Origin: Petunia secreta
Taxonomy: Eukaryota; Streptophyta; Magnoliopsida; Solanales; Solanaceae
Reading direction: 5' to 3'
Assembly: GCA_029990175.1 (NCBI GenBank)
Contig: JARKIP010000028.1
Coordinates: 9,116,501 to 9,180,500, forward strand
DNA length: 64,000 nt
Part shown: piece by piece, positions 46,181 to 57,395 of the stretch
How the letters are laid out: each line of letters starts with the position of its first letter
How positions within the stretch are numbered: position 1 is the stretch's first letter
The notes under the pieces: generated by a model
The model's database searches: none
The model's input: only the letters and a program-made list of their open reading frames with translations
Told to the model about the DNA's origin: nothing
Position numbers and translations under genes: made by a program

Positions 46181-46400
46181 CGAAAAAATAATTTAATCAA
46201 GAAAAAAAAAAGAAATAACAAAGTCAAAAGCCTCACACACTCATATTTAAGTGTAACACTTGCTTTGTCAAGTCAACCTGAAATGTTTAGAAATTTCACT
46301 TATAAGTTAAATAAAGTGTTCCAAAAGTCAATTTGGATAGTTCGAATATCTAACTGACACAATAATAAATAATTTAAAATATATAAAAGACATAAAAATA

Positions 46401-47733
46401 AGGTAAAAATTATTTTCATCCCCTAACTTTACTTTAAAAATCAAATATATCCCCCAACTTTGGACAATAAATAATCTCATCCCTTTATTTCAATTTAATA
46501 TTCTAAATGCCTATTTTACCCTTTAAATTTTCTACATGTTTATTTCTATTTAAATATATTAATTACATTTTTTCTCTTTTATATGTTATGGACTTAGGTA
46601 TAAAACAAATAAATCATGTAGTAAAAAGTGAAACAAAAGATTTCATAATCTAGAATAATTTGTTCTTATAAATATTTCTACAACAACCAACCCTAATACT
46701 TTAATCATAATTAAGAGTGAAAATAGTAAGTGATTCTTTGTTATGTATTAAATGACAGACAATATACAATTAGAAAATATCATATTAATGGTAATCGAAA
46801 CTCTAAAATTTATATTCACACTAAGGAATAGAAGGGGCTTTGTGCGTGTGTGTATATATATAAAATAAGTTATAACTTAATTATAATTAATGCCAAAGGA
46901 ACTAGCTCAAAAAAAAGGACAAATATCACATATAATACAAACATATATGGCCGAGGGTCTATCGGAAACAGTCTCTCCATCTTGGTATGGGTAAGGTATG
47001 CGTACATTCCACCTCTCCAGACCTTATTTGTGGGATATACTGGTATGTTATTGTTGTTGTTTATGACATGAAAAATATGGTTTAAAATTTCTAAAAAATT
47101 ATAAAATAATAAATGAGATCGAAAGTGGCATGGGCATAATAGACATTACATTAAATAAGAGGATGAATATATCTATTGTTTAAAGTTGGGGGATGTGTGT
47201 CGGCTCGGAGCTCGCTCGGCTCGGTTGTCTTTTAGCTCGGCTCGGGTCGGTCTCATTTAAAATTTGGCTCAGCTCGGGTCGGGTCGGTTAAAGCTCGATC
47301 AAGCTCGGCTCGGTCAAAGCTCGGCTCGACACGATTAGCTTGATTGATCGTGTAACTTTATCTTTAAAATATATCTTCCATTCATTAGGCTTAATTACCA
47401 AAAAATATTAGAAGTCTACGTGTTGTTTAATATTTTAATGCAATAGTTAACAATTGATAAACTAGTACTTTTATCATTATTCATGATTATGATCACGATA
47501 GGTGGCAGTTGGCAAGGAACTTGATCCCCCAAAAAAAGGGGAAGCCGCGGTCGAAAAGGAAAATTTAAATATTATTTTTTATATTATTAAGTATGGGAAC
47601 AAAAGAAAAAAAGTCGGCTCGGGCTCGGTCAAACTTTAATAAAGCTCGGTGGAGCTCGACTCGCTCGCTCGATGCCCAGGCCTATGTGTCTGATTTTTAA
47701 AACAAAGTTGGAGGACTAAAATGGTTTTCACCT
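46401..47733. mobile_element. foldback Mutator-like element with 9-bp TSD, hosting a nested insertion
   Basis: ATAAAAATA lies at 46392-46400 and 47734-47742. Ends AGGTAAAAATTATTTTCAT and ATGGTTTTCACCT are inverted, and the arms pair over CCCCCAACTTT...GATTTTTAAA. The right arm is split at 47200 by the element at 47201-47682. Confidence 0.8.
47201..47682. mobile_element. hAT-like MITE rich in GCTCGG repeats, 482 bp
   Basis: CGGCTCGGAGCTCGCTCGG to GCTCGATGCCCAGGCCT, with many GCTCGG/AGCTCG units at both ends. Flanks ATGTGTGT (47193-47200) and ATGTGTCT (47683-47690) fit an 8-bp target duplication with one mismatch. Removing it restores the arm of the surrounding foldback. Confidence 0.72.
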
Positions 47734-47742
47734 ATAAAAATA

Positions 47743-48383
47743 TTACAGTAAAAAAAAAATCATTTGACTCTCGAAACCCCATCAAGACAATATTTGTGGA
47801 ACAGAGGGAGTGGCAGGAAGCTGAATTATTTACAACAAAGAAAGTTTCAAATATTATGTTTCCGACCACGAGATGTCTACTGTCAGAATGATCCGACAAT
47901 TATCGTTTTCCCGAATGCAGAAATCAAGTCTAATCAGATATGTAGTAATTAATGAAGGAGGAATTCCAAAGGTTAGCCGTTTCAAAGCAGTAATTCAAAT
48001 GATTGTGATTCTTATCGTTATGTTGTAGAGTAATGACAGATTCTTATTAATACAGACATTATTAGGTCTTATAAACACGATGACCCTTTTCCTTTCATTT
48101 GTCTGATTTCTTGACAATTTCTTGACATTACTTACGGTTGTATTTTGAGTTGTATTGTTGCAGTCTTCGAGCACGCAGACAAGCACCTTTTTGCTTATTT
48201 ATTTCGCCATCTTTCCTTCTATAATCGTTTTATATATAACAAAAAGTCTTAGATACAATATTATTATTTGTGGCCTAAATATAAATTTAATTGCTTAATG
48301 TATTAAGTCGATTCTAGGTTAACAGCACTACTGACATCCGAAATATAAATTAGCTCCAAAATGCAAATTGTTTATTGAGTACA
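47743..48383. other. non-coding
   Basis: No gene recognised. Confidence 0.35.
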
Positions 48384-49290
48384 TTATCCAAATGGTCACT
48401 CAATTATTGGAAGTATACTAATAAAGTCACTTTTCTTTGTATTGTTCCTAAATTGTCACTCAGCTTTGCATAATTAACTCAAATAGTCATTCTTTCTATC
48501 TCAGGTGAAATATATTGACGTGACATTTTTTTTCTAAATTTAAAATATAAAAGAAATTAAACTCATCCATTAAACGGACTATCCAATTTATTTATCCAAA
48601 TAAAATCGACCCGAACAACTTAACGGGTTAATTGTTTATTTTCATTATATAGAACAATATCAAACTTAAGTATTTAATTTCATCATCAAGCTTCATTCTA
48701 CCACAATACCTCACCGCCGTGGAACTAATTACGTACTTCTAAGCCATTATAATTAAACCAAAATTCTCTTAAAATACCATAAGCTCATAACATAATTCAT
48801 GAAAAAAATTCATCTTTCTATTCAAGATGCCTGAATCTTCTAAATTGATAGAACACATCAAAGTATGTCAACAACATATAAAGGAATTTTAACAAAAGAC
48901 GACACCTTATATATTGTGTCATATTAACAGTGTGTGCAACCAAAAAAAATACGACATTCCTCAACTCACCTTAAAAGAAAATACGACATTCATTAAATAC
49001 TTAAGTTTGATATTGTTCTATATAATGAAAATAAATATTTGACCTGGTAAGTTGTTAGGGTTGATTTTATTTGGATAAATGACTTGGATAGTTAATTAAA
49101 TGGTTGAGTTTAATTTCTTTATATTTTAAATTTAAAAAAAAAAATGCCACGTCAAGATATTTTACCTGAGATAATAAATTTTCCACCAAGAATGACTATT
49201 TGAGTCAATTATGCAAAGCTGAGTGACCATTTAGGAACAATATAAAAAATAGTGACTTTGTTAGTTCATATATTTTAAATTGTCATTAAG
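48384..49290. mobile_element. third long-inverted-repeat element, about 900 bp
   Basis: Left arm 48384-48690 (AAATGGTCACTCAATTATTGG, AAGTCACTTTTC, ATTGTCACTCAGCTTTGCAT) pairs with right arm 48990-49288 (ATGCAAAGCTGAGTGACCAT, AATAGTGACTTTGTTAG). The GGTCACTCA motif is shared with the elements at 38443-40636. Target duplication not found. Confidence 0.7.
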
Positions 49291-50883
49291 AACCAGAAAT
49301 TATATGTCAACAATTTTATGATGTATTAACAGTCGACTCTAACCATAATAGTAAAACTGAAATATCTAGCTAATCGATCTTAATTGTTTTTTAAATATAA
49401 TGAGTAAGGAAAATAAAACTTTCAAAATATTAATGATCAAGAATTAAAGATTGAGCACTCATTGATATTATTTCACAAATCTAAGGCCTTGAATATGAAA
49501 TGAATAATGTTTGAACCTTTAAAGATGAACAATGATATCCCTAAAATTTTATATGTGAATCACAAATAAATTAGTTGGTGCCTGGTATGGATTCACAAAT
49601 AAATTAGTTGGTGCCTGGTATGGCTTCCTTTATATATGAGCAACTGCATGAAAAAAGAATCGCACAGAAGTGAATAATCTTAAAAATATACCAACAAATG
49701 CAACTATGCAAGGAGAGAAACTAAAACCAAAAGCTATACTAAAGGCAAATAGACCAACATATGCAAGGGGGAAAAAAAAAAAAGGTGACTGGGTTCCAGG
49801 ACTACCTCTGAAATAGTTTCACGACTTCAAGACTATACCTCAAACTTTGTTCTTTTCAATGCATTGGAGAAAATTGATGTAGGAGCTGGGCCAGCAGGAA
49901 ATTAATCACTAATTTAGAGAACAAAAAAAGGTTGCTGACTCACTGTCTAAGGAAGGATTAGTTAATATTAGTAATTCTAGGTCATCTATGTTTACCATGA
50001 CTCCTACTACTAGTATTTGAAATGCTTTTGTTAATGGGTGTATGTCCCAAGAAATATCTCTTTTGATGCCTGTGATATTCTGGTTAAACTTGGCAACACT
50101 ATAGCTCAACAGAATTATTCTGTCATAGCACGCAATAATATTTATAATATTTCGTGTTTTAACCAAAAAAATAAAAAAGAAAGAAAAAAAAAAAGCCAGA
50201 ACTACAAGATTATGAATGCAACGGATACAAAGTAATGAAAGCTCTATGCCAAAAACAATCCAACCAATAAATAAGCTACGAGATATAAGAATCGAAGGTA
50301 AAACAACAAATATAAGCGAGTAAATAATACGAGACGAGAAGGAAATCTGGCATAATTTATACTACATTGAAGTAGATCATGAACTTTGTCAAGTAACCGT
50401 TAATATTATGGTAGGAGCATGGAAAGGTGTTCTTGTCCATGTGAAATTAATTTAGGGGTGGAACTTAGGAATCCATACAGATTCATATTATGAGAAGTTT
50501 TTAGCGTTACAAATTTCCGAAATCAACTTTTTGAATAAATTATTTAGCTTTTTCCGGTACCTACAATCTTATCCAATATCAAATACACTTACAGTTATGT
50601 AGGGAGGATAAAATAATCGAGGTAATAATCGATCAATACCTCAGTGTGGGTAAGTATTTTCCTTTTAGTTTGTGCAATCATGCCTTGCACGAGTATACAA
50701 CGTCCATCAATAAAAAATTGTTAACAAGAAAATGAATTGTTGTACACAGAATTCAAATCTTCGATGCTTTTACATTAACTGATTTACCCTTTTCTCCAGT
50801 AAAGTTCAGCTGATACATTTACATTCCGTGCCAAGGGCAAAAGATATAGCTAGAACAAAAAGCGAGAGAAAATTAACTTATCA
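49291..50883. other. non-coding with small relics
   Basis: A 33-bp tandem duplication (CACAAATAAATTAGTTGGTG units) lies at about 49560-49624. Plus strand at about 49915-49965 reads REQKKVADSLSKEGL, resembling the RNase H tail of plant LINE-type or captured RNase H proteins; it is a relic at most. Otherwise nothing. Confidence 0.35.
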
Positions 50884-51625
50884 TATTATGAGATACTAGA
50901 AAGGTACACATAGTAAATAATTGTCGAGTCCCATTATTTTCACCGTCTGGGTGTACCCGCCCAATGTGTCAGTTTGTAAATATCTTTGGCTCGTGCATCA
51001 TGTCAAGCATATTACTTTGAGTCGGTCTAGTATCGTTGTTAAAATCATATTGGTTGAGTCAGAAAGGACTTTTTGAAAAAATCAGACAAATGAAAGAAAA
51101 TTGAAAAATAAAAAAAAATAAAAAAAATAAAAAAAATAAAAAAAAACTTGTCTATTGAGTCGGTCTAGTGTCGTAGTTTAAATTTGTCTATTATTTTGAT
51201 GTAAGGAATATTCTAAAAAAAAAAAAAAAAAACTCCAAGCTCGTCTAATTTTTAAATTACGTGTCAGTTACAATTTTGTTCTGATTTTGCTCAAGGCACG
51301 TTGTAATCTTTCGGGGATACGACCGGTACACTCGGCTTACGCCGTCAACCGTTTCGGGATGACGCATAACAACCCTAGGCTTGCAATATGTGATTCGTTT
51401 TGTGCTAACTTGATTTGTTTGATAGTTTGGAGTTGGAGATTTGGTACGGAATCCTGGCATCGACCCACCTGTACAGAATTAAATCAAAAGGACCTGTGAC
51501 TTCACCCGTAGCCATGCCATCTGATGGAGAGAGATCCGAGACCGGTGCCCAGGAACTCTTGGCACTGGAAAATGAGAGATTGACTGGGGAGGTTAATATT
51601 ATGAGATACTAGAAAGGTACACATA
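50884..51625. repeat. 29-bp direct repeats flanking a 684-bp segment
   Basis: The 29 bp at 50884-50912 (containing ATGAGATACTAGAAAGGTAC) recur exactly at 51597-51625, just past the 3' end of the membrane-protein gene. The enclosed DNA has A-rich runs and, near its right end, a short frame (DGERSETGAQELLALENERL) resembling a retroelement Gag start. Confidence 0.8.
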
Positions 51626-51655
51626 ACTCATAAGTACTCTACGAGCACCTGCAGA

Positions 51656-53307
51656 TCAACAAGGCAGCTGCTCCAACTCCTTTTTACAATGATTAGGTAA
51701 TTCAGGAGGACTATACGTCATGTATCTAAAGAAACTTAAACCAAGGCAGAAGCTCAAAGCCAAAGCACCTACTAACAATTCTTCATTCAGCATGTGAACA
51801 AGAACCAGCATTGCCGATCCCATCAGTACGTCCATTCCACCAATATCATACGCTGCATGCATGAAGTGGGCAAAGGTATAGAAATTTCCGGTGCAGCATA
51901 TCAGCAGAGCGAGATACCCATAATTGAACTCCAAAAGGTGAGGCAAGGCTGCTGCAACTATCATAGGAATGGCCTCGATCATAAATTTCGCCTTGGCACC
52001 AATTAACCGGAAAGGAGACATCTCGCGATGCCAATAACAAACAGAGTACAACGCAACAGTACGAACCAATCCGCCACCAAAAACGACTATACAGAAGGTG
52101 AAAGGGTCTGGATCATCCACTAAAATAAAAAAGGATACCCACATAGAGACCAAGGGAATGAAACTGAAAGCAAACCACCACCAGTCATTACCCACAAAGA
52201 GATCCCCTGAAAGAAACACGAGGAAAACATTTTCAGCATCTTAAAGAAAGTCACGAAAACAAAAAATCGAGCAGACCAAGACTATGAACAAGCACAATTG
52301 GATAGGTAAACATTGCACAAACAATCACCACTTAAAAGTCTAAAAAGGTGAAACTTCTCGTGTCTCCAAACAGTATCAGCAAAGTTATTGCGGCATTGAT
52401 CTGCCAACCAAGCTAGAAAAGCACCGTATAATTTTTTCCTGAGCATGTTTAACCTAGAAGTCTAGTTAATATCTTCATAGCTGTAGCATGTCAAAAGTAC
52501 AAAAGGATAAATTGGCACCAAAAAAACAGGGAATAGATTTTCAACAGCTAACAGAAAACTTTATTTGTAAATGGACTTCAACGGAAATCTGATAACCAAA
52601 CGGTTTTCTTTTTTAAAATCAGTGAACTTGACAGGATATTATTATCAATGCGAAAAGAAAATATCATAAATTTGTGTTAATGTCAATGACAAGACTAAAA
52701 CATTGTCGAACTTATGCATTCCTCAAGTTCCAGTTCCCGGTTGTATAATTTGAATTTTTTCTCCAACAAATGTTATTACAAGCTGACGGATTCCTATGTG
52801 AGCCATCATAAGTGGATTCTAAGCAGCAGGAATTAGTGTGTTTTTACTAGAGCTGAAAGATCCTGGAAGATAAATGTCCAAATTAACTATCTGTTGGTAT
52901 ATGATAGATTAGTCTAGGTTTAAACCTCATAATTTTAAATGTAGGTAAAAAGACATACCGCCTGATTGAGAATCAATGCAGAATGGACCAGGGCTCCTAT
53001 TCATCTTCAGAATTGAGACGAACGCCTTCAAGCTCCGCCTCCCTTTGTGATACGAAACCATCAGAGTGCTGCGGAGAGGAGAAGCGTACTTAGGATCAAC
53101 ACAGCTGAGGGGAGAGGTGCACTTAAGATCAACGCAGCTGAGGGGAGAGGCGCAATTAGGATCGGCGCAGCTGAGGGGAGAGGCGCACTCAGGATCGACG
53201 CAGCTGAGGGGAGAGGCGCACTTAGGATCGGAGCAGCTGAGGGGAGAGGCGCACTTAGAATCGTCACAGCTGACGGGAGACGGGGCCACAGGGAGAATAT
53301 CAGCCAT
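51656..53307 (-). CDS. 299-aa protein: six 11-residue Cys/Pro repeats then a multi-pass membrane domain
   Basis: Exons 53307-52959 and 52206-51656 join in phase 1 (900 nt including the stop) across a 752-bp GT-AG intron. Start MADILPVAPSPV. A leader intron (53709-53312) with donor TTCCAG|GTAACT and acceptor TGCAG places the upstream UTR exon near 53711-53760 and favours this ATG over one 12 bp earlier. Residues 10-75 are six tandem repeats of SPLSCVDPKCA type with three or four conserved Cys/Pro positions. From about 125 on there are about five hydrophobic helices (FAFSFIPLVSMWVSFFILV; FTFCIVVFGGGLVRTVALY; MIVAAALPHLL; YLALLICCTGNFYTFAHF; GALALSFCLGLSFF). I do not recognise the family. It is probably a host gene for a small integral membrane protein with a Cys-rich N-terminal tail; its role is unknown. 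Confidence 0.82.
53075..53280 (-). repeat. 33-bp coding tandem repeat, six units
   Basis: GAGGGGAGAGGCGCACTTAG-type units on the plus strand. Periodicity of 33 keeps all frames open, which creates repeat-shadow frames on both strands; only the minus frame joins the conserved membrane exon. Confidence 0.9.
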
Positions 53308-53310
53308 CTG

Positions 53311-53760
53311 CCTGCACATGTTGATTTCACAAGTTCAGGTAAAGTAAACGACATGACCAAAAAAAAAAAAATAATAAGTGCAGCAAAAATTAAAGGAGGG
53401 TAAGGGGACTGCAACATCACAAACATGTATATATATATATATTCACAAAGGGGGAAAAAGGCACCAACTTTACCTTGAACACTAGCAAAAGTCAGTTACT
53501 ACCATTTAAATTAATTCAAAATATATACAAAATTGCAATGAAAAGACTGAAAATATGCAATTTATAGCTTCAAGGAATGTTCTTTTAGGTTTCAAAGACT
53601 GCAACTTTAAGTTTGCAAATTCAAAATATATACAAACTGCAAGAACTATAATTTATATAGAAAAAAACATATAAAAGCTGAAAATAAATTCTAAACTATA
53701 TCCAGTTACCTGGAAGAGGCGATCCGAACCAACAGAGAAAGGTAGTGTTGCAAAGATTGG
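53311..53760 (-). other. 5'-UTR exon and intron of the 299-aa membrane protein
   Basis: Intron 53709-53312 with GT...AG ends. Upstream UTR exon ends at 53710. A T-run at 53761-53782 is near the expected transcription start. Confidence 0.5.
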
Positions 53761-53782
53761 ATTTTTTTTTTTTTTTTTTTTT

Positions 53783-56700
53783 AGGGTTTAAAATCGACAA
53801 GTACCAATTTGGGGAAGAAAAGGGATTCCTGAGTAACTTATATTTCACTTTTTGTACTTCAGTATCCCAAGTTTTCTTTGTTTACACTTATGTCCTACTC
53901 CTACTAGATGATGATTAGACAAAGAAAAATAATTTTTGAAATAATTTTTGAAGTTTAATCCAAATACGGAGTATGATATTAGTAGTATTTAGATGTTGTA
54001 ACTTGTAATTGCTTAAATAATTATTTCACTCCAAAAAAAGGTTAAAATTTTGTGTGTGGTATTCTGTCTCATCCAAATACTTGTTCAGATTAGTCTTTGA
54101 AACTTAAAATCTCATATGTGGGAATTGTTGTCCAAATACCGATCAAATTCCCAATAAAGCATTCAATTTTTTTTATCTATATATATATATATTTATATAT
54201 ATATATATATATATAAAAGGAAGATAGTAGTTATAATAGTTAGAGAAGTAGTTAGGACAAAATATTTGTCAATTGTCTTAAATTGAATTTTGAATTTTTA
54301 AATCTATATCTATATATATCTATATGAATTTGAATTGCATTACCTTATCTTAACAAAATTAAAAGATAAGATTTAGAAAAAATGCGTGGAAAGGTAGTAA
54401 ATATATTTTGAAAGATAAAACTTAATGCCTTATCTTAAGTAACTAACAAATTATGTACGTTATGAATTTGAATGGAGGAATATCACAAAATCGGCTAATA
54501 AAATTTATGTGGTAATCTAAAGTCATAGGTGATCTCCTAAAATCACGTCATATGGTAAATTGATATGATAATCTCCCAAATCCACGTTAAAAAATGTTTA
54601 CAAGTTAATTATTATTTACGAAGAGTAATATCAAAAAAGTTTGTTACAATTCGAAAAGAATTTGAAATTTGAAAAACTTTGGTAAAGCTTCTGTATTTAT
54701 CCTTCATATTATATATTTTAAATATTAAGATAATATCTTTACCTCATCTCTTTGCCCTATTTAATCCTATCAAACCTAAAGTGAGAGTCAAACATTCAAA
54801 AAACTCATAAAGTTCACGGACCTATTTGAGTTCTGCTTCTTCTTTGTTTTATGTTAATATGAGCCTTTTTATTTTTATTCTCATGTACATATTCATATAT
54901 TTGTAAAATATAGCCTAATGTACTTGTGCTCATTGTTGTCTGTTGCTGGACAGGTATGCTGACTCAAATCAAAATGCGTTTAATTTGAGGAGAAAAACTC
55001 CTCCTTCTGCCGAGGTCATACATCATACAACAGGCCCGAATTGAAGCCGAAGACCTATTTGAGGTCAAGGTCGATATTTTCAGGGTCATGTCTGACCTTG
55101 ATCCAGAAGGAAATTGGCTGGGATGGGGAGGTCGGGCCCTCGAGAATAGTCCTCGACGTTGTTTGGCTCATCTAGGAAGTTTTGTCATTGTTTGCTCTCT
55201 GGATTTAGTTCATATCTGTTAATGCAGTCATGAGGTTTACTATTTTTATTTTTAATGTTTTCAGTTAAAAATATAATTCTGAAAACAATTTTATTTTATC
55301 TTTTTCTTTATCTTTTTTACAGTTAGATCTAGCAATTAAAACTTTCATCTATTAATTTATCTCGCATAATTTTAGTGCAATTCTTGATAAGCTATTTATA
55401 ATGTCAACCCAACTTTAAAATCTAGAGGACTCTATTTTACATTTCATACCTTATTATATACTACACTAAAACATAACTTTACAAAAGTAGATGTTTCAAC
55501 CTTTTATACGTTTATTGGACTGTATTGTTAATTTTCTTCTGCAATTAATGATTGTTTTTCATTTTTTAAGAAATTTATTTCGGTATTTTTTTTCTTATCT
55601 GCGTCAATTTCGACATATCACATGTGCATTTATTCTTTTTCAGTTGATGATTCACTCATTATGCCATGATGAGATAGATTGAGAAGCATAACGAGTCTCT
55701 TCTCCTATTGAAGTTCTATACACTAATAAAGTAAAGAATGTAACACTATCAACATTCTTAGGACAAAATGTAGAATGAAATATTAGGACAATAATTGTAA
55801 TGACATTTCAAATTTAAAATTAGTTAGTTTAAATTTGAATTACAAAAAATGATTTTAGAATATATACAGATTTGAATTGAAATATATACACTTAAGAGAT
55901 TGAAAATATTAATGGTTCTGGATAGGGATTGATATTGAATTTTTTTATTTGATTTCAAGATTAAAAGGGATGATAATAAGATAAGATACAAAGAGAAGTC
56001 ATTAATTAGCCTTATCAGCTTTCAACCGTAATGGACAGATATTGAACTTGGGTATAAATCAAAATTTCAAATTTAAATTGACAAGCTTATCTGCACATCC
56101 TTTCAGTGGCATTATGTTCTAATGCATTTTATTAGGAGATATGGATAACTATGAGCTTAGAATTCGTAACCTTTTAAAAGATATCTTCCTAACAAACTGA
56201 TTAATTTTCCAGTTTGAAATTCAAATGGAATTTGAGTTGCATGGATCAATGAACTTCCAACTTCTTAATCTCTTATATATATCCTTTCGGTGACAAATAA
56301 GTCAATATTATGCTTTCTTTTTATTTTTTTGTAGGTGATCAGTATAATAGAGCTCTATCGCTGTTCATGGCTCCTCCCGTTTCGTTTCATATCTGTACTC
56401 TCTATGTAAGTTTAATCGATAGTAAGTTTTTTATATTTAAGTTTGATAGTTTTCTCTAAATTTAATAGACTACCAGTTATGGTTATTTCATTTCTTCTGC
56501 GAGATATCCAACACTACTTTTTATCCTGTTAGCACTTAGAAAAAACATATCCTTCTTTATAGATAATAATGTAGCTAGCCTCTATAAGTAAACTTAGGGG
56601 TTTGTCATTTGTACTAGGGAAGGAGGAGGATGAAGCAGAATATGGTATGCTATCATTTTTTTCACTATTGAAGTCTAAGCTATATTACTAATATATTTAA

Positions 56701-57363
56701 ATGTGTGATCATGTAGCTTATATCTCTATTATTCTAATGTACAACCCTAGTTTTCTATTTTTTTTTTTTTTTTATCATCATTCTTGCTTAAAAGAGTCTC
56801 ATTGTTGTGATCCCTCTCGTTTATTTTGAAGTTTTTATTGCATATAGACTACATATTCTTTGTTTAATATCTAACTTAACAATTGACAAGATTGTGTTAC
56901 TTTTTTATCTTTAACTAAATCGAAAGATCAAATATTAGATGTTGTATCAATTATTTGAGTTAAAGTTTATATTGTGCTTTATTATCCTAGATATACATGC
57001 TAACTAGATTGAATATTGCACGTCATTATTCAAGATTAATTCTTTTACAAGTGTAAAAATAATTTAGCAGTAGAATAAGAAAGAAATATAGAAAGAACAA
57101 AAACAAGTATATCTTTAAAGCATCAATGAAAAAAAGTAACGAAGGAGTAATTATTAGTAGAAGAATAAGTGCAAAAGAAATAGTGACATGTTAATATAAT
57201 ATACAACTTTAAAAAATAGATTATGGATATGAAAAACTGAACAATTAAACACTCAATAGGTACGGTTAATAGTTAAGTTCTAAGGTTCATCATAATTAAA
57301 ATACATAGTTGTTAATTTTATATATATACATATTTATCACAAATTCTCCCACTTTAATTTATA
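53783..57363. other. long AT-rich stretch with no host gene
   Basis: AT microsatellite near 54179-54216. Plus strand at 55036-55165 reads RIEAEDLFEVKVDIFRVMSD and GNWLGWGGRALENSP, which resembles a conserved plant/organelle-type sequence of unknown function; a relic. 57050-57340 is similar to 61060-61310. Nothing else supported. Confidence 0.4.
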
Positions 57364-57395
57364 CTAGTCTTTGGACACGTGCCGTGCACGTGAGA
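57364..57395 (-). mobile_element. Helitron-like 3' terminus (minus)
   Basis: On minus: hairpin CACGTGCACGGCACGTG, a 9-nt spacer, then CTAG and T. This fits the Helitron rule of a stem-loop followed by CTRR. The body would extend to the right of this point; its 5' TC end was not located. Confidence 0.55.

Noticed and set aside
51240..51500. ORFs of 65-70 aa on both strands
   Set aside because: Overlapping frames on opposite strands without splice or family support; likely retroelement debris inside the 29-bp repeat bounded segment.
53047..53403. Plus-strand repeat ORFs opposite the 33-bp repeats (ALRIDAAEGRG type)
   Set aside because: They exist because the 33-bp period keeps every frame open; only the minus frame splices into a conserved membrane exon.
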